Below, piece by piece: positions 49,465-61,100 of a DNA stretch of 64,000 bases (position 1 is the stretch's first letter; each line of letters opens with the position of its first letter). The notes beneath the pieces were generated by a model. The model ran no database searches, was not told the DNA's origin, and worked only from the letters and a program-made list of their open reading frames with translations. The DNA is taken from contig WBMZ01011605.1 of assembly GCA_013400975.1 (NCBI GenBank), forward strand, positions 1 to 64,000. The letters are read 5' to 3'. The translations under genes were made by a program, and so were the position numbers. Source of the DNA: Atrichornis clamosus (taxonomy: Eukaryota; Chordata; Aves; Passeriformes; Menuridae).

Positions 49465-52400
49465 CTAAAAGCAACTTAGTTAACCACATCCAACCTGGTG
49501 TGTGCTGTATTGTTTTGCCTTGGTTCTTGACATCTGCAGGTAATGAAATTACTGCTGTATGGACAGGTCTCGCAAACACATATTTGGGCGTGTCTGACTC
49601 ACATGTGCCATAAAGCTATACATGTGCCTGAAAGAAGGATTAATTCAGGGATGACATTTCTGGGAGCAGCACACTGCAAAGCCATCACAACTCCTGAGAG
49701 ACATGCCCGATCCCTGGTAATTCAGTGTGTTTCTTCTGTCTTCAGATACTTGTACAGTGAGCAGATTTTCTGCGAGAAGTAGGCACTCTTTTTCTAGATT
49801 TGACCTGGACAGCAGTAGCAGTAAAGATCTAGCTCACATTTAGGCTCTGGCATGCACAGGGAGCCGAGCCTGGCAGGAATTATTGTTAGCACATGCTGAG
49901 CATCACACTAGGCCAAACTGCTGATTAAGACATTGATTTTCTGTCTCATATGTACAATTTTTTTTTATTTGTTCATATATTTCAAAATCAGCAACTTTTT
50001 GACTCAGATGGTGTTGGGTGGGGAAGATTCCTTAAAATAGACACAATTTATTGCTCCCCAATGAAATTATGAAACACAGTAGAAAACAACTTTGAACGTT
50101 TAAAAAAAATCTTCATTTCTGTAGCCACACTGCCGTTACAGTAAGCTATAATTTCTTTGGTGTTGCATAAACTTTACTGGAGTGTTGGTTTGGATGCTGG
50201 AAGTGCTTCCCTGACCACTGCAACACCTGCACTGTAACTAACCTCAGTAGACTTAGTTACATACAGCCTTTGTCATGTACATTTAGTGTTGTTGAACATT
50301 CCTGTGCAGTGTGGTGAGCCCAGAGCAGATCAAGAACCTGGGCTGAGATAAAATGGGTTTCTGCCCATTTTTGTTCATTGGTTGTTAGTGAGTGATACCA
50401 GCTTTCTGTGCAGTTGCTCCTCTTAATGAGGGCAGGCTGTTCTGATGCAAAGAAATATCTCATAAGGAGGAAGACAAGGAGAGGATTTGGGAACAGTCTT
50501 CTCTGCATTAGAGAAGTGAAAAGGAACACATCACAGAGCTGGTAGGGCTCCTCTGCATGTACCCAAAATGACAATGCTTGTGATAACTGACACAGGAGAG
50601 AGGCACTGAAGCAGCTAATGCCTCAAGTAGAGATGAGAGAATTAATCAAGGCTAGATTAATTTTCTAGGAGCTATAACAATCTCATTACAGAACCTATGC
50701 ATAAAGGGAGTTTAAAATGAGCCATGAATGTAGAAGTTCACAGGGCCTACTATATCCTGATGTTGTGTCTGCACTTGGCTAGGAACAACTCCCACCAAAT
50801 CCTGGGAAATTTCTTTACTGCTGTTTGGCAGCTTCTTGTTCTAAATGTACCTGGAGAGTGACATATTCTGTCATTCTTCCCTTCATCCTGCATAAGGTAA
50901 GGAAAAGGTGTATGTCAAACAGCTTATGGATTTTTTGGGATTAAACTCGTGAAGTTGCAATAAAGAAATTAACTATTTATGTGTCTTCTTCCTGCAGCAG
51001 AAGAACTATGCTCTCTCTTTTGTGTTCCCAAATAGAACTAGTTGAAAAACAAAAAACCAAACAGTAGTCATGATGAATTATAGGCAAAAAAGTCTTCTGA
51101 GTGATTATTTGTACTGATCTGTTCTGAATGCGAAAAGCTAGGGACATCCTCCAGCTAAGATATCATGGAGTCTAGGATGCATCTTATTGTAAAAGCAGTG
51201 GGCAGGAACCTTGGCCTTTCTCATGTTTAAACTCATCCCTAGGCTGGGCATGTTTGAACAGCTTTTTTTTCAGGGAGGAAGGGGAAAAATAACAGGGAAT
51301 GAAATGAGAAAAGAGCATTTGTGTCGGACAGGGGAGTCCTTTCACATGCAGTGTTATGTCTCATTTGCTACTACTGGCAAGTGTCCTAGGTTGACTTGGT
51401 TTGCAACAAATATAAAACAGACCTAGAGCTGCTTTCCATTCTTTCTGTTCCCTGATTTGATGCATTTTCTTACCTACAGGGATTTCCTTTCTGCAGGCAC
51501 CCATCCTAAGAACATGTGAACAGATGGGTGTTTTTTTTGCCATCCAGTGTGCCACAAGATGATGTAAAGCAAAGCCAGCTCAGAAAGGATGTCTGTGAGA
51601 GATAGCTGCCAGTATATCAGGAAGACCTGTTGTATACACTAAACACTCATTTTTGTGTAACCCACAAATGTTTTATGACTTCTGGACGAATGGAAAGGAA
51701 AAATTTTACTTCACAGGTAAACAAAAAGAGAGGCTGGTGATACAGTTCTGGGATACTTCCAAATAAAAGGATTCAAAACAGATGTGAGCACAATGCATTA
51801 TTAGAGGAACTTAAAATCATAAAACAAATGAAAGAACAATCTGAAATCATTGAAAATTCAAACAAGAATAAAAGTGAGAAATGCCATGAGCTAACTCTAT
51901 GTCACTAAAGAAAAACAAGAAGCAAGCAGACACTTAGTCACACTGCACATGAAAAAGCTCTTAGACACAGATTTCTATGGTTTTCTCTCGTAATTGTGGT
52001 CTAGTAAAGCATATGATCTTGCTTTGTATTTCTACCCAAAGCATTCATAATAGTTATAGTTGAAAGTATATTCAGTAAATGCTATTATCAAGCAAACCAT
52101 GGTAGAGGAGAAGATGTGTATACACTGGAAAATCTGGACTTAGAGATGATAAGCCCAAAAATGACTAAACATAATGCTTTATTTTAACAATTATGTCATT
52201 CATGCTTTTCTGTGTGAAGAAATGTGCTAAGAATTTCTAGTGAGAAACTAACTATATAAATATTTCAGTGGGATAAGGGATTGCATTCTGGAATAGGTGC
52301 TGAAAATCCCATTCTGCTTAAATCATTTTCCCCACACAATGGTCCAGCTGCCTGTCACATGCAGACTCTCTATGCTATTTATATTATTTAATCCCTTCTG

Positions 52401-53006
52401 GGTTTATTATTTATTCATTACAGAGCTTCCATTTAATGAACATATGGCTGTCCTCAAATATTCTTGTTATCTTAATCACCAACCACTTGGGATTTTGTCT
52501 GTGTGTAGCAAAAACAGGACACAGGAAGTCTGAGAAGGGAGCATTGGAGTTTATATAGCTCTGATATTTGTCCCTGTAGATGAGAGTGTCATGCTGTGAT
52601 CTCACACCCCATTCAGAGGCCCCTCATACAATCCCATGTCAGTCCATTCATGGCTGCATCACAGTGACATCTAAGCTGGGTGCAGGTGTGGACCAGCACA
52701 GGGGTGCAAGGCAGAGCTGTAGCCAGTGGGAATGCAGCTGTACTGGACTTAATTCCTTTCACTGGGGAGGTCTGGCTTGTTTAAAAGAGGCCTGTTTGAC
52801 CATATTATCCCAGATGCTGAAGGGGCACAAATGTAATAAATAAAACCTAGCAGAAACACTGGCCTCATTCTCCTCTTTCTTCCCATCATGCAGAAAGTGA
52901 CTATTTTAAGACCAGTTTTTACTACTGGAATGTTTAAGAATTTTCATTCCTTCTGCTGTTTGGCTCTTATTTATGATTTTTGGTACATCTGTGTCTCACA
53001 TAAGGG

Positions 53007-53034
53007 TGAGAGAGACAGAGAGCGAGAGAGAGAG
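53007..53034. repeat. GA-rich simple repeat
   Basis: An imperfect GA run with occasional C, in the intergenic region. Confidence 0.88.
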
Positions 53035-55644
53035 CAAACTTATCTTGAACCTTTTAGCAGAGGGGAAAGCTGGGAGAAGAAAATTACGTCTGTGACACAG
53101 ACAGCTCCTCTGGTCTGCTTCCTCCTCCCCCACAGAGGTTTCCCTAGGTCATAGGTGCCTCCAGGAGCATTTGCCATCCCCACACTAGTGTCCTGCAGGT
53201 GCACAAGGGCAGGCACAGGGTGCAAAAAGGGGCGGGTGCAGCCATGAGTTTTCCCTACACCAGCCCCTTCAAAGTGCTTGTGATGCACAAGCAGTTGCCC
53301 CGTCTACCAAAACTCAAAGCCTGGTCCTTAGCGCACTCACCCGGGTAAACAGTATGAACACAATTTATGTTTGTACATCAAATCTAGCAGAGTAGACTAT
53401 TTACCTGGACTGAATTTTTAGTTTTGTGGTGACTCCAGTTTGCAGGAACACTGTAAGATACTAGGCGAACATAAGAAAATTTAAGATGAGTAAAAAGGTG
53501 ACTTATAGACTGCTTCTGAGCATGCTAACAAAATATTTACTTTAAGCAAATGTCTTTTTACTCTGCATGCAACAGATTCATGTAACAGGAAATCTGGGGC
53601 TTCACATCTGATCTAGGACAACATTTTGCAATTTCACTACTGGCAGCAACTCACTCTGTGGTGTGGAGGTGAGCTCTGAGAGACAGAAAGCTCCGATTGT
53701 AAAACACAAACAGATTGTGTAAACACCCCTGGAGACTCAGAGGTATTGACAAAGTAAATTGCCTTTTGTGAGGCTGTTCTCTCCTTTCCTATGGATGCCT
53801 CCCGGGGGTTACATATACATCACCTTATAAATACTTCCAGCTTCTTCCATCCTAGGAAGCAAGAAATCAGCTGAGAGCTGAATGTGGTTCTCTCACTAGT
53901 TAATCACCAGACAACTATTACTGGTGGTTTACGATTCTGTTACAAAATAGAAGAAAAGAAACAAAAAATAAATTACTCTCTCATAGTTGCATAGGATTGA
54001 GCAACTGTTTCCTCAGCACATTGCCATTATTTAATCATGATTTAAACTTCCCTGTTTGCAGTGATTTTTAAAAAACATAACAGAATTTTTTCACTAGAAA
54101 TTTCTAATCTCTTGAAAGAAAACCTGGCAAAATCCAAGCTGCTAACTCCTTCACCCACTCTAACCTGTGGACTAGAGTATAAAAGGTTCTTACAGCTTGA
54201 CACAATACTGTGAAGCATTTTCCTTTATGAAGGAATAAAAATAATGTGACAGCCTCAAATGCCTTTAAGCACACATTATCAGTACCAGAGAAAATATGTT
54301 AAAAAATGCCTACTTTGTTAAGACAAATAGCATTTCTGCGGGTCTCCTGTTGGTTTTATGGAAAGATTAGGCCCTTAGGTCTAAAAAAGGATGTTGTGCA
54401 GGATATTTTTCTTTTTCGCCGGTTGTCTTAAGATTGCATGACTAGTTTGTCATCAGAGGATATCTTAAGATATTTAAGGGGATAAGGTTTGAAAACTTCT
54501 TCATAACCTATGCAAAACCTTGCAAAGCATTTCTGGAGAATACAGTAAAAACTTCTATATATATCTGTGTCTTTTATACATCAGGTTACAAGTCTGCACT
54601 ATTCTGTGAAAACCACAAAAGCTTCTCAAGTGTTGGCCATCATTTGTGGCATCATGTAATAAATCTGGGAGAAGCTATTCCTGGATTGTGCCCTCTGGGG
54701 AGACTGTAAGTGAAATATTGAACCTGGACACATTTTTAGGCTTGACAGGTTGGATTTGCTGCTGATGTAAGGTGTCACAAATCCATTATAGAGCTATATG
54801 AAGCTACCTCATCCTTCAGCAGTAGAGGAGTGGGTCCTTCAAGGCTGGCAAGATAGAGAAAAGCAGGTCAGAAAGTCGAGAAAAGCATTTCAGGAACCAG
54901 AGAGTGGGGGAAAAATTGAAGATAAATGTGTCCAGCTGAACATACCACCAAAGGTTAGCGCTTTTTAGCTAGGGTGGGGAAGAACTGAGCTATAGAGAGA
55001 AGAGCCATGATCCCTGAATATGAAATCTGTAGGTATTTTTGAACAGCATGATGGAAAGAACAATTGGCTTCATACTTAATGCATTGAACCGAGCTCAGGG
55101 GTCCCAGGTTCTGTAGTCTACTCATGCCATCACCAGAAGTATGTCTCCAGTCAAACTAATACATACTCCAACCACTCCAGACAGGGCGATGATGGATAAA
55201 TCTGTGAAAATGGATGCCAGAGGGAGACAGAGGACTGCCAGAAATGTACAGAGGATGTGTTGGTCCAGAAGAGAAGAAGAAATTTTTTAAGGGATTTTTT
55301 GGGGACAATTAAGCAAAATCAAATTATGGAAGGCTGGAAAAGACAATTAGCCAAGACTTTCAGATTATGAAATCTGTTCATCTTCTTGTTCATCTCCAAT
55401 TTGAAGTTCTAGCAATTTATTGTCTGGGACAGGTAAATCTTAGATTTGGCAAAAACTTTCTGCTTTAAAAGACATTCCTGTAGTGGCAGAAGATAGTGTG
55501 GTAACCAGATAAGAACCTTCCCTTGTAAATAGAGAGATAAAGCATGCCTTTTCCAAGGACTTTTTTTTCTGTAACTAACTGTGTTAAAGTCTCAACATCT
55601 GCTTGCCAATATTGATTCTTAGAAATTGTTCTTTTCTGGGTTAT

Positions 55645-55670
55645 TTGTTTGTTTTTGTTTGTTTGTTTTA
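55645..55670. repeat. GTTT simple repeat
   Basis: Repeated TTTG units with one interruption, in the intergenic region. Confidence 0.88.
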
Positions 55671-58098
55671 AACCAGACCTATAGGGGTTTTAGAGAGTGT
55701 CTCTCTCTACCTTTTGTTATAAAAAGTGTTTGCATGACATTTCAACAGGTAAGAAATTTTGGAAATTGCAAGTTGAGGAAAAGATTTCACATTTGAAAAA
55801 CATGCATACTAAATTTGCTAGTCAGCCTCAACCCCAACATTGATAGTAAAACAGATCCATCTATACAGTGTCCACCTCAAAGTTAAATTTTGACTGAAAA
55901 CTCTCAGTTTTGAAATACTGCAACAGGAAAAGTAGTGCTGTTCTCTTTCCATTAGTAGTTACTGGACATGGGGTTAACTTCGTTTCTTTGGATTAATTTC
56001 CAGGGGGTTTACCACTATAATTTCCTTTCTCTAGCTTCCTTCTCCTTATTCTTGTTCCAACCCTAGTTAGAATTTTCCTATTCCTCTGCTACCTTATCAC
56101 ATGTAACACAAGATCCCCGCTAACCATGATTTTACTACCAAGGTTTTCATTTTCCTTTTGTCTCTTAAAAAGAAAAGCCACATGCCCTACTCTGTCTGGC
56201 ACAAAGAAATAGCTATATTACTTGTTTGGCTCTGATGAATCCTTGAAGTAGGGTGTAGCTCCTGCCTGCAGAGTGACATAACAGCAGAGGATGGATTTTC
56301 GAGAGCTGAGTTCTGAAATGGTAGCAGGTAATTGCTATGCAATGGCCCTACCCCCTGCCTGCCCACTAGCCTTGAAGCAATGGACAGCTGAGACGCCCAG
56401 GCAGGAGAAATGGACTTGCCAAACTCACATGTAAGGCTCTTCTTGTCTCTTTTTGGTCACATCTAGCTTGTATTTACTACACTGCTTAATTGGCAGAGGA
56501 CAAAGGGCTCTTTCCTATAAGAAGAAAGTGTAAAATACTTATTTTCCACCCTTTCATGGTTTCCTCTTTGATTTTGCTTTAAAACTTGAAAAAGAGAGAG
56601 CCAGACTGAAAAAGTAACTGCTTATTGAATAGCACTCTCTGCTGCCCTCTGAGAGATTTGCACATGGTATCAGTCCTAAGCTTTTCAATAAAAGAGACAC
56701 TTCACAGGATGGAAGAAATGCTGCCTTTTGACAAGAAGTTAGAGGTGATGGTGTTAAACTGTTTTTTATGCTGGTCCTAATCCTTGCTGCTTGCTCTCCC
56801 AGGCAAGGGGGAGAACTCACTGGCAATGAAGGAAAGGAAGGCAGGAGGGCTCAATTTACACTCATGCATTAAAACCCCATCCACAGTCCCCATCTGGCTT
56901 ACTGCCAGCTGATGCAGCATCATGTGCAGGTGCAGAGGTCAGAGTGGAAAACCCAAACTCAGACGATATCAGGGCATTTCAGAAAATACCTTTACAAGAG
57001 TAGAAACCCCCCAACAACACCTAAATATCTGCATTCTTCAAATAAGTCACTTTGCTAAGGTCTTGTTCAGGGACAAAAGCTGAGGCATTTTTTGTGTAAA
57101 GTTTTTATGTTACATCTGTAATTTATATCAGTATAAAGATATTTGCAGTAGCTGGCCTACTCCCAGAAGGAAAAGGAAATAAATGCTACCAAAACAGAAC
57201 CAGAAAGGTGCACTTACCTGTACCAAGTAACACTTATAAAACAGTATTATATTTTAAAGTATTTAATCCCCTCCAGAGCTAAAGAAAAGCTGCCATGCAG
57301 ACAAAACTTCCTCACTAACAAAGCAACATCTATACTCATTTTCTAAGGTTAACAATGTAAATAGCACTATCTGAGAGTGTCTGGGAGCCCCAAAATTACA
57401 GGAAATTGAAGAAAAAAATCCCAACAGAATAAATAAAACAGAAATATGAAAGATTTAAAGTTAAGGTTCTGCCATCTTGTGGTATTGAGAGAGAATAGCT
57501 CATGTTCTGCAGGTGTCCTGGTCCTGCTTCCCTGGCAGCCAGAGTTGCTCCAAATGCCCATTGGTGTTTAAAACAATGACAAGCTGTGGGAGCGACAGGG
57601 GTAAAAATACTGTAACATTTCAGTTCTCAATGGGAACTATTAAAATACTTTTATTAGTTTTATCTGCCTATTTTATTTGTCCGTTTGATCTTCCCATTAG
57701 CGCACAGGGTGCTTGATCTACATTTAGAAATACGACAACTACTTGCGTTTGATGAATCTGGCATCCCAAAAGAAGTGAAGCTGCTGCTGCTACATGTCCC
57801 CAGGTCTAGCCAGTGGCAAGACTGTGTGCCCCCAACAGGCACACGTGCACAAACATGGTGCATACATATACACAAATACACAGGCTGACCTCACAAAACA
57901 GCACCAACAGTGACACTTACACCTGCACAGACAGCACAAAACTCCTAACCCTGTCCCCTTCTCCAGCAGTTCATCATGAAGGCCTCTCAGTGGGAAATAT
58001 ATGCATAAACATAATGTGAATCCCTCTGATAGCTGTCCCCCGGATTCACAAGCTGCCAAGTTCCACCGCTCTGCTCCATTTGCTGGTGTTCAAATACA

Positions 58099-58120
58099 CA
58101 GACAGACAGACAGACAGACA
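58099..58120. repeat. CAGA microsatellite
   Basis: About five and a half perfect CAGA units. It lies within a CA-rich, GC-richer patch that also holds two related copies of TCCTGCTCCAGGTGCTGG-like sequence 48 bp apart (58216 and 58264). Confidence 0.93.
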
Positions 58121-61100
58121 TCCCCCTCAAAACCCAAGCAAGCCCCTTGTCCTGCTCACCAGCTAGACCAGTGTGATACTGTGTCATGTTTGCACACTGA
58201 CACACCACCCCTCTCTCCTGCTCCAGGTGCTGGCACCTGGACATGTGGCCCTGTGAGCCATGGTCCTGCTCCAGCTGCTGACACCTGTGCCCACCCACCT
58301 CCATACACACATGCAGAAGGAAATAATTAGAAATGGATCTGAATGACAAGCCAGGACAGACAGGATGTGCTGATGCAGTGCAGGGCAGGGCCAGACAAGC
58401 ACACAGTCAAGCAATCTCCTGGGAGTGCCCCATTTCTTTACTGGGTTATTGGGGTTCCCCACCAGCACCACACCTTGGTACTCCCTCTGTGCAAAGAGAT
58501 GAGACACATAATGGTGTACCTTTTCCTATGCTGAATAAGCAGCTGCTGTATTGCATAAAACCTGCCAGCCAGTTCTTAGCACTTTCACTATTTCCCTGTA
58601 TTTATTCTCTGCAAATGGAGATCTTGTACAAACCACGGATGAAAAAGCCTGACCTTGCAACCTGGAAGATGTTCTTAAATTTTTTTCTTCAGTTTCATCT
58701 TTAAAAGTAACAAGACAAGAAAACCAGGCAGAAGACACTAGGTGTTGCCCATGGAAATGTTGACTGCTTTTCCCAGGTGTTGACAATTCAGCAGCCAAAT
58801 GCCCACAATTCAGCTTCTCCTGGAAAAGGAGAGAGAGAAGCATCTGCAGTTTTTGTTCAGCCAAGGATCATCACAAGCGTAGAGCCCAAAACTCCCCAGT
58901 TCTTTCAGACAGCTGCTCAGTGCTTGCACAGGAGTGGCAGATATGGAAGAGAGGAAAAACATGAATAACCCAACAACAGATTTGTCAGATGTTTGCTGGC
59001 AGGACCCCAGTGAGGAGAGTTTACTGGGCTTGCTGATTTAGTACCTATACATCAGAGCGTGCTCTAAGCCCACCTGTACTGCCTGAGTGCCACTCCTTTC
59101 AGCCTTCGTGCCAAGCCCATTTCCAGGTTTCAAATGAGAGGGGTACTTCCGTGCCTTCAGGGAAAAGGCATCAGAACATTTTTACTGTGTGAAAAACAAT
59201 GTATTTTTAACTAACCTCTTACTTGGAAACCAATGAATCATTTTGGCTGGATTTTTCCACAAACAAAGCAGCCTAAAGCAGACACTAGACATGGAAATTT
59301 TTGTCCAAATGAAGCATTCAGAAACATTATACACAACTGAAATAGGACCTGCAAATGGGAAATGATGGGGAAATCTTAGTAGTAACTGATTCTGTTAAGC
59401 AGTTTTACAATAATCCTGCTGGAAAGGTAAATGATTCAACAGAGATATTTCTTATTCTTTTTGCACCTTTTTCCATCAGTGCTGATTTTTGCCTCTCTTC
59501 TAACTCATCTCCTATGGAGATATATAACAGTAGCTGAGATAAATTAATGAACTTTTCAGAAGTTAATATAAAATATTACCACTCATGATTATCATCCTGT
59601 TCTTCAACATTATTATCAAATGTGGAAGAATTGTTCAGATTTTTCTGAATTGTGATTATTAGAAGTGAGAACTACTGAAAACTTGAAATACAGTATTTTT
59701 GTTGGGTTTCTTACAGGTTTAGCCAGACTGTAACACATATGTTAATTCTTAATCCAGTTGTGAGTTTTGTGGTTAACAAATTCGGTGCTATTTTTGTTAT
59801 GAAAAAGCAGACTCTGAAGTAGAAATCACCTGGGAAATGACGCAGTTATAGTTTGCCTCCTTTTCTTTTATGTTGCATTCTCAAGTAACTTTTCTGTAGA
59901 ACAGGACATATGCCAACAATAGACTATCAATTAATTTTTTAAAATAGTAGATTAGGGAACAAATACTTGTAAAATATTGCATATTGTTTCTACCTTCCTT
60001 GGAAAGGTTCATGCTTGCCCAAAAAACAACCAGACAGTAGAAAAGGAGACTAATTGAGATGTGCACAATATGCCTAAATCCATCTCCCCACTGACTGTCC
60101 TGGAGTGAGCATTCCCCAGCTCCCCTGCCAGCACAGGGCAAGGGCCTCTGGCTGCCAGCCTTCTCCCACAAACCAGAGACTGGATCACAAAAACAAAGCC
60201 AGCTTGTTATTGCCTCCAGAGCTGAGACAGCAGGTCCAAAGGTAAGAGGAACCATTTTATCCAGTTCTGTAGCTTTATTCAGTTCCTTCGCACTCGGTTT
60301 GGGACGGTTTTCTATTCATCCTCCTTTTCTGTTTTCAGCCCTGTGCCCTGGTGGGTAGGTGACTGGACACATAGGCTCCCTCAGCCTTGTGTGTCTGTTT
60401 CTGGGCTGCTGGCAGTCAGGGGAAAAGCAAGTGGGCATTGCATCAAGAGTAAAATTGAGCTCCTGACATCAGAGGATCATAGGAACAAAATCCCTATTCA
60501 GGGTGAAAAACAGGGGCAATGTGTAGCCTTGACTTCCACACAGAGCTCAGCTGAGAATTATTTTAACCAAATACAATAAAACTAATAAAGATTTATGCTA
60601 CAGCTGTCAGTGAAAATGGTCCTCTCTCCTTCCTCCCAAAACAGACCTCTGGTATTATCTGGAGATCACTAATCAACACCTATCAAACAACCTCTCCTCT
60701 TCCAGAACTTGTTTAACAGAGTTTTAATAGTCCCCCTCAGAGAATTTTGGAAAGCATCTTGCCAGTTGTATCATTAGGAAGAAGAATTTAAACCAGAAAG
60801 TGTAAAATGAGTAATTTGGTGTAGTGGCAAAAGGTTAGACAGCAGACAGACCAGAGCACAACAGGTAATAATTTTGCTCATTGTTTTGGCTCTCTGATTC
60901 TCAGTATTTTCTTTGGGTAAATGTGAGCGACCCTGGAGTCGCTGCAGATGAGAAGCATCATTAGAGCAGTAAGGGGCTGCCAGGACGCTCTATTCCCTGC
61001 AGCACCTCTCCCAGGTACCCATATCAGCCACTGGCACTCATCCTCTCTGTAACTGGGACCTCAGTGCAAGACATCCTTGCATCTTTAAGATTAAAGCAAA

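Larger units (their letters stand above)
49164..49485 (+). other. MOXD1: MOXD1 3' UTR (end approximate)
   Basis: This is AT-rich sequence after the TAA. Two AATAAA hexamers are present. The second, with GT-rich sequence downstream (TGGTGTGTGCTGTATTG from about 49497), gives the likeliest end, about 49475-49495. Confidence 0.7.
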
